NCBI GenBank assembly: GCA_030537455.1
Contig: JAUNMR010000012.1
Coordinates: forward strand, 39,045 to 103,044
DNA: 64,000 nt
Source of the DNA: Planctomycetia bacterium
Lineage (GTDB): Bacteria > Planctomycetota > Planctomycetia > Pirellulales > Thermoguttaceae
Direction: 5' to 3'
The notes under the pieces are model-generated. The model was not told the origin of the DNA, made no database searches, and saw only the letters and a list, made by a program, of their open reading frames with translations. Of the stretch, positions 25,841 to 35,364 are shown one piece after another (within the stretch, counting starts at the first letter, position 1; the number at the start of each line of letters is the position of its first letter). A program made the position numbers and the translations under genes.

Positions 25841-28351
25841 TTAGCGCTCAATCCTAACAACAACGGCGGAGAAGGATGGAGCGACAAGAGTCGCCTTGCC
25901 GTCTTTTACCACGATCGTCAAATCTTGAGCGACGATATTATTGGGATTCTCCAATGTATTGCGTTTGCGCAGTTTCGCGTCTGGTTTTTCGTTTTCTTCG
26001 AGTTTGGGCGTGACACAGGTCGCTTGAACATTGCATTTGGCTAGGTCGAAATCAGTAGCGACGGAAAGAGTCAGCTCTTGGTCGGAATCGGTCGTATTGA
26101 CCAGCTTGACGAAGAGAGTTTTTTCATCGTCTGATTTTGTTGAGACAAGGTTGATCACCGGCTCGTTGCCAGCGAGTTGCTTTGCGTCGGAGACAACTTT
26201 AACGAGGTTGGGGGCGTATGCGTCTCTCCACAATTTGTAGACGACGTAATTCGGAGCCGGGTACCATCGGTTTTGGTCGAAATTAATAAACGCGTTGTCC
26301 CATCCAGTCGCGGTTTTGTGGCGTAAGAAGAGCGCCGGAGCGGTAATGCCAACGACGTCGCCGACTCTTTCAGAGCAGTTGAGGAAGCCTCCGCAGTGTA
26401 GACCGGTACGCCAGTCGGTCGATTGTGCGTTCCATTCCGATTGGAAGAGCTTAATATCAGGATTGGGGCAATTAGCGAACAAATCGCGATGCGCCTCGAA
26501 GAATCGCTGATTGGACCATGGGTTTGTGGCAAACCCGTTCGGATCGTCGTAGCGGTGTGTGGAGAGGAAGCTGAACTGTTTACCAGCGCCGGAGGCGACG
26601 GCGGAATCCCACGCCATGGCGTTACCGGTCCAAGATCCGCAAGCGATGACGGAGATATTCGGGTCAATCGCCTTCATTCTTGGCACGAGTTCATTGAGCG
26701 TGTCGACATACTTTTGGGCTGGGGTGCTTACGGGGTGCACTTCGTTGTCGATTTCCCACATTTTGACGTTATAGGGTTCCGGGTGACCGTTTTGTGCACG
26801 CATCTTACCCCAAGTGGTCTCTTGTGAACCGTTACAATATTCGACCCAGTCGCAAACCTCCTGTAGCCAGTCGTTGTTTCTCAGCGAGTTATCGCCGACC
26901 GCTCTGATCCATTGCTCCGTTCCAATATTAACAACCATGATCGGTTCAGCGCCGACTTGTTCGCACAACGCCATGAATTCGTCGATTCCAAAGGAATTGA
27001 CGTCAACGTCGTTCCACAGTTCCAGGGGATAAGCAACACGGTCGTCTTGTGGTCCGATTCCAGACTTCCAACGGTATGCTGAGGCATAGCAACCGCCCGG
27101 CCAACGAATGTAGACGGGACGTAGATTTTTAATCGCTTGCATGAGGTCAGGACGCAATCCTTTTGTCTGCTCTTTCCACGATTGCGGGAAGACCGAGATC
27201 TGGTCGACGTCGATATATTTGCCCTCGGCCGGTTCAAAAGTCAGAGCGAGCGTTGCGTTATTGGCGTCGAAATTACAGGGAAAGACGCCGCTTATCTTTT
27301 GCCATTGTTCGGTCTTGACGTTCTGTGAGCAGATTTCCACGACGACGTCGTCGTCATTTTTGATTGTCGCCTTGACAACGCCTTGACCACGCGTCCAGAA
27401 GGAATAGTCGTAGCTTTCGCCTTTGGTCAGCGCGTAGTCAGATTGCGCGAGGGCGCCACTCTTGTCGTAACGCAGGTACCGAGAGCTATTACGCGCGTCT
27501 TCGGTACGGGACTGCGGATCGCCTTCCAGATTCCAATATCGTACGGTGCAACTGTTAGGCGTCTTGGGAGGATTAGCGTTCATGTCATACAGAGTCTGAC
27601 GGCGAAGGTCGCGCACAAGTACTTGTCCGAATTCAGCTTTCGTCGCCCACGTGCCTACGCCGACACACCCTTTCTTCGGGGCGTCGTCGTCAAAGTCGAC
27701 AATCTCATGGATCATTTCTTGATTGACAAAGACTTTAATGTTCTGTCCGACAACGACTACTCGTATGTCATAGGTTTCGCCGTCTTCAATCGGCGGAATT
27801 TCCTTTTGCCCGCCAATCACGTGCCGACCGTTCGAGCGTGGCGTTTCCTTTTCTATCGCCACGAACTTATTGCCCCAGCCGCCGAGGTTCAACCAGTAGT
27901 AACTCGACATATCGGGCGCGGCGCGGAAGAGCACTAAAAAACCCTCGTCGCCCGAGACCTTCTTGGCAATGACGCGAATGTCGTAATCAGTCCATTCGGC
28001 GCTACCGTCTTGGTCGACGCCTAGGAGGAAACGACGATCTGTTCGTGTCGTGCCCTGTTTGAGCACGCCGTCCTGTAAAGTCCAGCCGTCTACTTGAACC
28101 GCTTCAAGCGAACGATTCCAGACCAGTTCTCCCCAAAGCCCGCCGTTACAAGAGTTGTATATATGCTCGAGAAATTGCGAATAGATCGATTCGTCGATTT
28201 TCTGAAGCACAGTCTGCGGTTGGATTTGTACTTCAATCTGATCCTGCGCGTTCGCCTGTAGACTTAGCGCGCACTGCAAATATCCCAAGGACGTTAAGAC
28301 GCAACATACGGCGTATACAAGTCCTTTTCCTGGTGATTTAATACGTTTCAT
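25841..28351 (-). CDS. Secreted alpha-L-arabinofuranosidase, GH51, with N-terminal lectin-like domain
   Basis: ATG 28351 gives 836 residues with a signal peptide (MKRIKSPGKGLVYAVCCVLT...LQANAQ). After the GH51 opening (IYSQFLEHIYNSCNGGLWGELVWNRS) an inserted jelly-roll/LamG-like segment (about 90-250) and a CBM-like segment (about 265-395) precede the barrel. Catalytic motifs are RWPGGCYASAYRWK, the acid/base Glu537 in WEIDNEVHP and the nucleophile Glu639 in FQSEWNAQ. It releases alpha-L-arabinofuranose from arabinan or arabinoxylan side chains outside the cytoplasm. The GH127 enzyme at 39 kb would handle beta-L-arabinofuranose. It is convergent with the SUMF1-like gene and divergent from the HzsA-like gene. 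Confidence 0.93.
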   Translation of the reverse strand: MKRIKSPGKGLVYAVCCVLTSLGYLQCALSLQANAQDQIEVQIQPQTVLQKIDESIYSQFLEHIYNSCNGGLWGELVWNRSLEAVQVDGWTLQDGVLKQGTTRTDRRFLLGVDQDGSAEWTDYDIRVIAKKVSGDEGFLVLFRAAPDMSSYYWLNLGGWGNKFVAIEKETPRSNGRHVIGGQKEIPPIEDGETYDIRVVVVGQNIKVFVNQEMIHEIVDFDDDAPKKGCVGVGTWATKAEFGQVLVRDLRRQTLYDMNANPPKTPNSCTVRYWNLEGDPQSRTEDARNSSRYLRYDKSGALAQSDYALTKGESYDYSFWTRGQGVVKATIKNDDDVVVEICSQNVKTEQWQKISGVFPCNFDANNATLALTFEPAEGKYIDVDQISVFPQSWKEQTKGLRPDLMQAIKNLRPVYIRWPGGCYASAYRWKSGIGPQDDRVAYPLELWNDVDVNSFGIDEFMALCEQVGAEPIMVVNIGTEQWIRAVGDNSLRNNDWLQEVCDWVEYCNGSQETTWGKMRAQNGHPEPYNVKMWEIDNEVHPVSTPAQKYVDTLNELVPRMKAIDPNISVIACGSWTGNAMAWDSAVASGAGKQFSFLSTHRYDDPNGFATNPWSNQRFFEAHRDLFANCPNPDIKLFQSEWNAQSTDWRTGLHCGGFLNCSERVGDVVGITAPALFLRHKTATGWDNAFINFDQNRWYPAPNYVVYKLWRDAYAPNLVKVVSDAKQLAGNEPVINLVSTKSDDEKTLFVKLVNTTDSDQELTLSVATDFDLAKCNVQATCVTPKLEENEKPDAKLRKRNTLENPNNIVAQDLTIVVKDGKATLVAPSFSAVVVRIER

Positions 28352-28741
28352 TTCAATCTTTCTGTTCCAGACGTGCATAGATTAACTCGTGACGCATGAT
28401 CGATAAGGCATGTGTCGCCTACTATGTGACAACACGAATAATCATGCGTTTAGCGGCGTCTCGCTGACGATAATAGTATGAAGAAGAAGTAGATTCAGGT
28501 CAAGGAAATGACGCAAAAACTACATTTTTTAACGCAATCGCGTCATTGGACGCCTAACAGCTTTTTATATGTCTCAGAGCCTATAGGATATTCTACAATA
28601 ATAGCTTAATTCGATGTGAGGTAGGGACAACGTCGACCTTGAATTAACTGTTTAGGTCAGGTATAATCACTTCCGTTTAGGCAACTAGCGCTACTTCAAA
28701 ACGTTATGATCCACATGCGTTTATAGCTGATCGGAGCTGTT
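28352..28741. other. Divergent promoter region, 390 bp
   Basis: The spacer lies between the GH51 gene (minus) and the HzsA-like gene (plus). Apart from the plus-strand promoter at 28639-28667 I see no gene, repeat or RNA signature. The GH51 promoter should lie in its left half, but I could not pick a clear box pair. Confidence 0.5.
28639..28667 (+). promoter_or_regulatory. Sigma70-like promoter of the HzsA-like gene
   Basis: TTGAAT (28639-28644), exactly 17 nt, then TATAAT (28662-28667), about 75 nt before the ATG. This is one of the clearest promoter matches in the window. Confidence 0.65.
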
Positions 28742-31700
28742 ATGAGATTATTTACTACACGGTTAGCGTCCCCTAGGCGTTTCACACGCGCTCACCTTGG
28801 AATATTAAGTCTTTTTGTCATTGTACTTACTTCACCTGTATTAAGTAGCGCAACAGATGGGGAATCAGAATCTAACAAGCCGATCGTAGTCATGATTCAC
28901 GTGGCTAGCGACTCACAAAATCAAGGCTACGAGGCGTACAAGGCATTCGACGGTGATCCGAAGACATTTTGGCACTCCGAATTCTCTCATGCGCCCTTTG
29001 AAGCTACCGCTATTGCTATTAACTGTGGGTACGACTGCGGTTGTAACCGCGAACACCCTCATTTGGTACGCTCGCGGCGTTATCAAACGGATCGTCCTTT
29101 TGAACTGCGCGTCGACCTCGGCGACGTCTATGAATTAACCGGTTTTCGCTATCTCCCACGTCACGATGATTCAGACAACGGTAAAGTGGCAGAATTTAAG
29201 GCGTTTGCATTGCTTGACGCGCCGGAAGCACAGTCCAATGACGTGGACGAGGCGCTGTGCGCCCCTAGTTTTGCCGAAGATGGTCTGTGGCACGCGTCCT
29301 ATGGGGACGCGACCGTAGCAGGCGATCTTTCGGATTATTCCGACTCTACCGTTCCAGGCGAGGTTCTTTTTGACAAACCAGTAAAAGCACGATACTTCGT
29401 GTTCCAAGTAATCAATGCAATTCAATCTCAACCTTTCGGCTCGGTCGCCGAGTTAGAACTCCTCTCGCCAGGTCGCGTCTTTCTGGCTAAAAAATCGGTC
29501 GATTCTCTCGCGCGTAGCGTAGACGTAAAGGACGGCGTCGCCTGGGCTAGCGAACTGACGGGCGTGGAATCTAACGCCGTCGAATCTTCTGTTTATTTCA
29601 ACGATTTAGTCGATCAGTATAACCGTCTCGTGGAAGAATTGTCTCGTCTGGATTATTACCAGGCCATCTCCGATCAGCTTGCTACCTCCGAGGCGTCATT
29701 GAGTTGCGACGATCGCGACCCAACCGACGTCGTCTTTCGTCGCGTCGTAGCATTGTGGCGACGTGTTCGCGAGTCGGAGTCGCTTGATAATCATCAAGGT
29801 GAATCAGAGTTATTTGAATCTCTTGTAGAGGCTGTCAAGAGCGTTGAGGTCTGCGATTACGCCACTCGTTTCAAACTTTATCTTTGCCTGACCTTTATTC
29901 GTCGTTCGCTTCTCATGGAGCGTGAGGAACTCGATTTCAATGAAATCTTGTTTGTGAAACGTCATCGCTCAAATTACAGTCACATCTGCGATCAGTTCTA
30001 TGGTCGTTCCGCAGCGCCCGGCGGCGGTCTTTTTGTGCTTTCTCAACCGTGGGGCGACAGTAAGGAGTTAGACGTCGACGCATTGAAAAACTTAACAACG
30101 CGAGCGTTGAATCCAGTAAATAGCGCAAACGACTCTTTCACAGATATTTGGAACGTTCTTTATCATCCGAGCGCACGCGACCTTCTCGCTGATTCAACGG
30201 TAGAAAACCAGTCGCGTCTGCATGGTCAAAAACTCCAAGGGGGCGCTTTCCTTGCGCCTGAGTTGTCTTTCGACGCTAAGAAGATCGCCTTTGCATGGTG
30301 CGAATGCGTAGGTTCTCCTGAACATATTTATTCGCTTGATCTTTCTCAAGGTCACACCGTTCCCACCCGATGTTGGCATATTTTCACCTGTAATGTCGAC
30401 GGTTCCGGTCTGGAGCAGATCACAGACGGTTCCTGGAACGATATCGACCCGTGTTTTTTGCCGAATGGTCGCATTGCATTTATCACCGAGCGTCGTGGCG
30501 GATATCTGCGTTGCGGTCGCGATTGCCCCAACTACACTCTCTTTGATATGAACCCCGACGGTTCGAAAATACGTGCACTCAGTGTCCACGAAACGAACGA
30601 ATGGGCTCCGAGCGTTTCCAATGAAGGTCAAATTCTTTGGACGCGATGGGACTACATTGATCGCTTTGGCTGCATAGTTCACGGCGCGTGGACCACCAGT
30701 CCCGACGGTCGTAATCCACGTGCGGTTTGTGGCAATTACGCGCCTCGTCACCTTCGTCCCGACTCTGTACTCGATATTCGCGCCATTCCCGACTCCAATA
30801 AACTGATCGCCACCGCCGGTCCTCACCATGGTCAGTCGTTCGGTTCGATTATTGAAATAGACCCTAATGCTCCAGACGATCCCAAGTCGCCCGTGATCCG
30901 AATGACGCCTGACGTCGGTTTTCCCGAAAGTCAAAATGGCGCACAGGTTTGGGGTACGCCTTGGCCCTTGGCTGAAGATCTCTTCCTTGCCGTTGCCGAC
31001 TACGATATGGGCGAAAACGACGGTCGCGAGGGCGGTCGTTATAAACGCGGCGCTTACGGCGTTTACTTATCCGACGCCTTCGGTAATCGCGAGCTAATCT
31101 ATCGGGATCCCGAGATAGGCGCGTCCACTCCAATCCCACTGGTCGAACGCGCTGTCCCGCCGATTGTACCGAGTTTGAACGACGTTGAAACTCTCGAGGA
31201 CAAACCCTATTTCGAGCCTTTGCCCTTTGACGCGCCGCGTCCTCAAGGCATTGTTGCGATTCAAAACGTCTACGAAGCCGACCAGCCCGTGACGCCAGGA
31301 ACTAAAATCGCTGCAATTCGCGTTGTGCAAGTCCTTTGTATGTCCGTACCCTCTGGTAATCCCCCGTACGAAATTGGCGTGCGGGAAGCGACTGCAACAG
31401 ACTCGGTAAAACTTGCGCGTCGCGTCTGGGGTACCGCGCCAGTGGAAGAGGACGGAAGCGCTTGCTTCTACGCCCCGGCTGACTGCGAAATCTATTTCCA
31501 AACCCTTGACGAAAATGGCGTTGCGTTGCAATCGATGCGTAGTGGCACAGCTCTTCGTCCTGGCGAACGGCTCGGGTGTGTTGGTTGTCATGAAGCGCGC
31601 GAGACGACGATTTCCACGAATAACGCCTCTCAAATTGATAATCAAAACGGCATGTCGTCTCCCCAGATCCCACTTGCGTTTCGACGTGAACCTTCACGTC

Positions 31701-32116
31701 TAATCTCCGAAGGCGCCGGTACCGAACCGGTTAACTTCCCCGAGCTGATCCAACCGATCCTCGACGCAAAATGCGTGACATGTCACTCACAGCCTGACTC
31801 TCAAGCGCAACAAGCGCCCGATTTGTCGCGTAACCTTGAACATGGCTTCTATGCCTCTTATTGGAATCTTGTTCAACGCGGCTACGGCTTCACTGACTTT
31901 GGCGACCCATTGCGTACGCCGACCGAAAACTTTGGTATGCGCGCGTCAAAGTGGCACGAGCTCATGCAGGAACATTATGGGGTAGAGCTCTCTTCTGAGG
32001 AATGGAGACGTATTGCGTTGTGGCTTGATACAACCGGTAATTTCTACGGCGTCTACGATAAAGAAGGATGTGAAAAACAGTTGCGCGCCGAACGCGCCGT
32101 CCCGACCTTGGAATAG
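28742..32116 (+). CDS. Exported discoidin / beta-propeller / di-heme protein, HzsA-like
   Basis: The 1124-residue protein has a signal anchor (about 18-40) and a Shine-Dalgarno GGAG before ATG. Residues 50-240 form an F5/8 type C (discoidin) domain (AFDGDPKTFWHSEFS, FELRVDLGDVYELTGFRYLPR). A helical segment (about 250-400) precedes a propeller-like region with TolB/PD40 repeats (NVDGSGLEQITDGSWNDIDPCFLPNG, FDMNPDGSKIRALS). The C-terminus has two c-heme sites, CVGCH (946-950) and CVTCH (1011-1015). The layout matches planctomycete proteins with a hydrazine-synthase-alpha-like middle domain. It probably sits in the periplasm as a redox or carbohydrate-linked protein. Hydrazine synthesis is not implied: no other anammox genes are present. 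Confidence 0.82.
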   Translation: MRLFTTRLASPRRFTRAHLGILSLFVIVLTSPVLSSATDGESESNKPIVVMIHVASDSQNQGYEAYKAFDGDPKTFWHSEFSHAPFEATAIAINCGYDCGCNREHPHLVRSRRYQTDRPFELRVDLGDVYELTGFRYLPRHDDSDNGKVAEFKAFALLDAPEAQSNDVDEALCAPSFAEDGLWHASYGDATVAGDLSDYSDSTVPGEVLFDKPVKARYFVFQVINAIQSQPFGSVAELELLSPGRVFLAKKSVDSLARSVDVKDGVAWASELTGVESNAVESSVYFNDLVDQYNRLVEELSRLDYYQAISDQLATSEASLSCDDRDPTDVVFRRVVALWRRVRESESLDNHQGESELFESLVEAVKSVEVCDYATRFKLYLCLTFIRRSLLMEREELDFNEILFVKRHRSNYSHICDQFYGRSAAPGGGLFVLSQPWGDSKELDVDALKNLTTRALNPVNSANDSFTDIWNVLYHPSARDLLADSTVENQSRLHGQKLQGGAFLAPELSFDAKKIAFAWCECVGSPEHIYSLDLSQGHTVPTRCWHIFTCNVDGSGLEQITDGSWNDIDPCFLPNGRIAFITERRGGYLRCGRDCPNYTLFDMNPDGSKIRALSVHETNEWAPSVSNEGQILWTRWDYIDRFGCIVHGAWTTSPDGRNPRAVCGNYAPRHLRPDSVLDIRAIPDSNKLIATAGPHHGQSFGSIIEIDPNAPDDPKSPVIRMTPDVGFPESQNGAQVWGTPWPLAEDLFLAVADYDMGENDGREGGRYKRGAYGVYLSDAFGNRELIYRDPEIGASTPIPLVERAVPPIVPSLNDVETLEDKPYFEPLPFDAPRPQGIVAIQNVYEADQPVTPGTKIAAIRVVQVLCMSVPSGNPPYEIGVREATATDSVKLARRVWGTAPVEEDGSACFYAPADCEIYFQTLDENGVALQSMRSGTALRPGERLGCVGCHEARETTISTNNASQIDNQNGMSSPQIPLAFRREPSRLISEGAGTEPVNFPELIQPILDAKCVTCHSQPDSQAQQAPDLSRNLEHGFYASYWNLVQRGYGFTDFGDPLRTPTENFGMRASKWHELMQEHYGVELSSEEWRRIALWLDTTGNFYGVYDKEGCEKQLRAERAVPTLE

Positions 32117-32228
32117 TCGGCTAGCGTTCGCCATCGTGTTCGACGTTCTCTTTGACTTCCAGCCATTGACGTCAATTGAACGGCGTTGGCGCTTATTTTG
32201 TATATTTGCCAATGTCGTTTTATATACG

Positions 32229-32268
32229 AAGGGCAGGGTAGCGCGTCTTGTCGGCGCGTCGCCCTTTT
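32229..32268 (+). terminator. Terminator after the HzsA-like gene
   Basis: AAGGGC (from 32229) pairs with GCCCTT (from 32261), with GCGCG/CGCG also able to pair inside, followed by a T run at 32264-32269. Confidence 0.6.
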
Positions 32269-32311
32269 TCTCTCCGCCTTATACGCAATGATATTGCATA
32301 GAGGATTTATC

Positions 32312-32339
32312 TTGTAGATTTGACGATTTTGAGTATAAT
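32312..32339 (+). promoter_or_regulatory. Possible promoter of the aminotransferase
   Basis: TTGTAG (32312-32317), 16 nt, TATAAT (32334-32339). The -10 box is perfect; the -35 box matches at four of six. Confidence 0.45.
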
Positions 32340-32500
32340 CAAGGGTAGGAATTGGTTTTTCCCGTATATGATCGAATTCCTTCTCACTTCGCGATTCTCC
32401 TGACTTCTCAGCCACGAGACATTACGAGTAGAGGCGCTAACGTTCGTACCTAATTGCGGTCGTAGCGTTATTTCAATTGATTGACTTAAAGGAGTATGAT

Positions 32501-33616
32501 ATGTTAGACAGTTGGCTGTCTGATCGTTCGCGAACATTTAATTCATCCGGTATTCGTAAGGTCTTTGATTTAGGGGCGAAGTTAAGCGACCCGATCAATC
32601 TTTCCATCGGTCAACCCGACTTTGATATGCCGGAACTAGCGCATCAGGGCGCAATCGAAGCGATCCAAGCTGGTAAGAGTAGCTACACGCCCACACAGGG
32701 TATTGCGCCTCTGCTGGCGCGCATTCAATCTGACGTAGACGCCAAATACAACGATTCCGATCGTAAAGTTTTCATCACCAGCGGCACCAGCGGCGGTCTG
32801 CTCCTTGCCGCTCTGGCGTTTCTGAATCCTGGGGATGAAGTGATTCTGTTCGACCCCTATTTCGTCATGTACGAATCCCTCACGAAAATGGTGGGGGCGG
32901 TTCCCGTGTGTATCGACACTTATCCGGACTACAACTACGACGTTCAGAAAGTCGCCGACGCAATTACGCCGAAAACCAAAATGATCCTCTTCAACTCGCC
33001 CGCCAATCCGACCGGTCACGTCGCTTCTCGTGAGGAAGTTGAAAGTATCGCCAAGCTCGCCAAAGAGAAGAATATTATTCTCATTAGCGATGAAATCTAC
33101 CACTCTTACAGCAACGGCGAATTCTACTCTCCAGCGGAATTTAATTCCGACGTTCTTGTTCTCGACGGCTTCAGTAAGTCTCACGGTATGCCCGGTTGGC
33201 GTATCGGTTTCGCGCACGGTCCCTCTGAAATGATCCAAACCATGCTGAAGTTCCAGCAGTACACATTCGTGTGCGCTCCTCACGTTGCTCAGCTGGCCGT
33301 GCTCAAGGCCTACGACGCCGACCTTTCCGACCATTTCACGGCGTATCGCAAAAAACGCGATATGCTGATCGAAGGTCTTTCCGATCTTTATGATCTCGGC
33401 AATCCGACCGGGGCGTTCTATATGTTCCCGAAAGTCCCTTGGGGCACAGGCACGACGTTCGTCGAAAAGGCGATCACGAAGTATAAGATGCTAATTATTC
33501 CCGGCAACGTCTTCAGTCGTAGGGACGAATGCTTCCGTCTGTCCTATTCTGCAAGCGTTGAAATGATCGAACGCGGTATTGACGCGCTACGTAAACTAGC
33601 CAAAGATCCCGACTAA
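32501..33616 (+). CDS. Class I/II pyridoxal-phosphate aminotransferase
   Basis: ATG 32501 has AAAGGAG at an ideal distance and gives 371 residues. Fold-type I features are NLSIGQPDFDMP near the start, the phosphate-binding TSGTSGGLLLA, NSPANPTG, SDEIYHSY and the PLP lysine K226 in DGFSKSHGMPGWRIGF. The C-terminal arginine motif FRLSYSAS is present. It transfers amino groups to 2-oxoglutarate or similar in the cytoplasm. Aspartate/aromatic aminotransferase subgroup I is likely; the exact amino acid cannot be read. It is a single gene between two terminators, not in a biosynthetic operon. Confidence 0.92.
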   Translation: MLDSWLSDRSRTFNSSGIRKVFDLGAKLSDPINLSIGQPDFDMPELAHQGAIEAIQAGKSSYTPTQGIAPLLARIQSDVDAKYNDSDRKVFITSGTSGGLLLAALAFLNPGDEVILFDPYFVMYESLTKMVGAVPVCIDTYPDYNYDVQKVADAITPKTKMILFNSPANPTGHVASREEVESIAKLAKEKNIILISDEIYHSYSNGEFYSPAEFNSDVLVLDGFSKSHGMPGWRIGFAHGPSEMIQTMLKFQQYTFVCAPHVAQLAVLKAYDADLSDHFTAYRKKRDMLIEGLSDLYDLGNPTGAFYMFPKVPWGTGTTFVEKAITKYKMLIIPGNVFSRRDECFRLSYSASVEMIERGIDALRKLAKDPD

Positions 33617-33691
33617 GGTTGACCGCTTCCCATCGTAGAAGCACGTGCTTTGCGAACGCATAGCATTCAGAATTCGAGTTCATAGTTTATT

Positions 33692-33736
33692 AAGGACGCT
33701 ACGTCTGTATTACCGATCAGGCGGCGCGTCCTTGTT
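33692..33736 (+). terminator. Terminator after the aminotransferase
   Basis: AAGGACGC (33692-33699) pairs with GCGTCCTT (33726-33733), followed by GTTCT. It has an 8-bp stem and a large loop. Confidence 0.5.
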
Positions 33737-33774
33737 CTATAGTCGTCATTCCTAACATTAACGGAAAGTCTAAT

Positions 33775-35190
33775 ATGCCTAAATTAACGCGCATTTTATC
33801 TAGACTTATGGCGCTGGCGCTCCTTTTGACGCTGTCGCTTTGCTATAACGTCCAAGTTCTTCAAGCGTCGTCGCCGACCTTGAAATTGACCGGACCTCGT
33901 AGCGTAGCGGCGTCGTCAGGCTCAGTCGAAGGCGTTGTTGAAATTCCAGTCGGGACGTGGCTAACGGTTACCGATGAACGTTATAATACACTACCCGTCT
34001 TCAATCCATCGACGGCGTCCTGGCAGAAGGGCGTCGTTCTTCGTGGCGTTAACGCGTGTGAATGCAGTGTTTTCGGCGCGCTCGACGTTGATTCGGTCAA
34101 AGTCAAACGCGCGTCTGACTCCGCGGAAATGCAACGTGGCAAAGACTATGATTTTGACAATAGCTCCGGCGCTATCGGTCGGTTAGAGGGCGGTAGTATT
34201 TCAGCAACCGACGCGGTTCTTGTCAGCTACCGATGTGCGGAATCGCGCATCGACTCAATCGTCGTGAACGACGACAACAGTGTGACGCTTCTTCAAGGCG
34301 AGCCGCGCGTGCTTATGCCGGAACCGGCGCTTTTGAAGTCCGGTCAGCGTCGCCTGGCAACTGTCATGGTTTCCCGTGAGACCATGAATGAGTTAAACGA
34401 CGAAGCGCTTTTCCCAATTGATTCCGTCTTTGCAGAAGAGGAAAATCTTTTAGACGCGTCTGTTTACCTTGAGAATTTGTCGCGACTGAAGGTCGAGGGC
34501 GAATCGGAATTTGCCGCGACCTCCGACTATGGCGCCGCCAAAAAGTTCCTGCCTAAGACTTGGGCTAAACTTACTTCCGGTCAGAAGATTCGCATCCTTG
34601 CTTGGGGCGATAGCGTCACGGCGTGCGGTTTCCTTCCCGATTCTGACCGTTGGCAAATAAAATTTGTCGAACGTTTACAGAAACTCTTCCCCGACGCGGA
34701 GATCGAACTGCTCACCGAAGCGTGGGGCGGACGTAACAGTGATACCTACCGTAACGAGCCCCCCGGGAGTCCTAAGAACTACCAAGAAAAGGTACTCGAT
34801 CTTCATCCTGACCTTATCATTTCTGAATTCGTCAACGACGCCTTTATGACCGAAGAAATGGTTCAAATACGCTATGGTCAAATGCTTGAAGATTTCCAGA
34901 ATATCGGCGCGGAATGGATTATCGTCGGTCCGCATTATGTTCGTCCCGACTGGATGCAACTAACCTCTCAAAAGGGCATTGACAATGATCCTCGCCAGCT
35001 CGTTGCGGGTCTGCGTACGTTCAGCGTCAATAAGTCTGTTCCTCTTGCCGAAACGCCCTATATGTATGGCAAATTGTGGCGCTCTGGTATTCCATATCTC
35101 ACGCTCATGACGAATAATATCAATCACCCGAACGCCTTTGGTATGGAACTGTTTGCCGCAGCGTTGGAACGACTGTTTATTGTGAAATAG
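33775..35190 (+). CDS. Secreted SGNH/GDSL hydrolase with N-terminal beta domain
   Basis: The 471-residue protein has a signal peptide (MPKLTRILSRLMALALLLTLSLCYNVQVLQA). A beta-rich domain of about 220 residues follows (WLTVTDERYNTLPV...RGKDYDFDN). The SGNH hydrolase domain starts near 270 with LAWGDSVTACG (Ser280), followed by WGGRNS, SEFVNDAF (block III Asn) and a C-terminal NHPNAFGME (block V His). It is probably an exported carbohydrate esterase, for example removing acetyl groups from glycans, which would fit the hydrolases around it. The N-terminal domain is not recognised. It is convergent with the kinase gene across a hairpin. Confidence 0.8.
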   Translation: MPKLTRILSRLMALALLLTLSLCYNVQVLQASSPTLKLTGPRSVAASSGSVEGVVEIPVGTWLTVTDERYNTLPVFNPSTASWQKGVVLRGVNACECSVFGALDVDSVKVKRASDSAEMQRGKDYDFDNSSGAIGRLEGGSISATDAVLVSYRCAESRIDSIVVNDDNSVTLLQGEPRVLMPEPALLKSGQRRLATVMVSRETMNELNDEALFPIDSVFAEEENLLDASVYLENLSRLKVEGESEFAATSDYGAAKKFLPKTWAKLTSGQKIRILAWGDSVTACGFLPDSDRWQIKFVERLQKLFPDAEIELLTEAWGGRNSDTYRNEPPGSPKNYQEKVLDLHPDLIISEFVNDAFMTEEMVQIRYGQMLEDFQNIGAEWIIVGPHYVRPDWMQLTSQKGIDNDPRQLVAGLRTFSVNKSVPLAETPYMYGKLWRSGIPYLTLMTNNINHPNAFGMELFAAALERLFIVK

Positions 35191-35272
35191 AACGCCGTTT
35201 AAAACGTTCTATGGCGCGTTGGTTGATAATTCACAGTAACGCCTTAAATAACGCGTCTTGAGTCACGTAAAT

Positions 35273-35319
35273 ACAATGGGAGGTCGCGTCAGCTTGTACG
35301 ACGCGACCTCCTATTGTTA
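35273..35319. terminator. Bidirectional hairpin terminator
   Basis: ACAATGGGAGGTCGCGTC (35273-35290) pairs with the inverse copy ending near 35317, with a single mismatch. The core GGAGGTCGCGTC/GACGCGACCTCC is perfect. It lies between convergent SGNH and kinase genes. Confidence 0.75.
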
Positions 35320-35364
35320 TTCAGGTCGAGAATACCTCGTCAGAAGCCGTCTGAAACAGCGAGG

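Larger units (their letters stand above)
32117..32500. other. Intergenic region with terminator and aminotransferase promoter
   Basis: Within 384 bp I see the hairpin at 32229-32268 ending the HzsA-like gene and a promoter at 32312-32339. The leader of the aminotransferase would then be about 160 nt long. I see no recognisable riboswitch in it and no short gene with family features. Confidence 0.5.

Noticed and set aside
27383..27937. 184-codon plus-strand frame inside the GH51 gene
   Set aside because: Shadow of the GH51 coding strand; the composition is not typical of a real protein.
30194..30934. 246-codon antisense frame inside the HzsA-like gene
   Set aside because: The sense frame carries clear domains; the antisense protein is Thr/Arg/Gly-rich with no recognisable motif, as expected for a shadow frame in this codon usage.
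28742..32116. True hydrazine synthase subunit
   Set aside because: Only the layout and heme motifs recall HzsA; a discoidin domain is added, and no HzsB/C or other anammox gene is present.
32636..33334. 232-codon antisense frame inside the aminotransferase gene
   Set aside because: It mirrors an aminotransferase with all catalytic residues; no start signal or family match.
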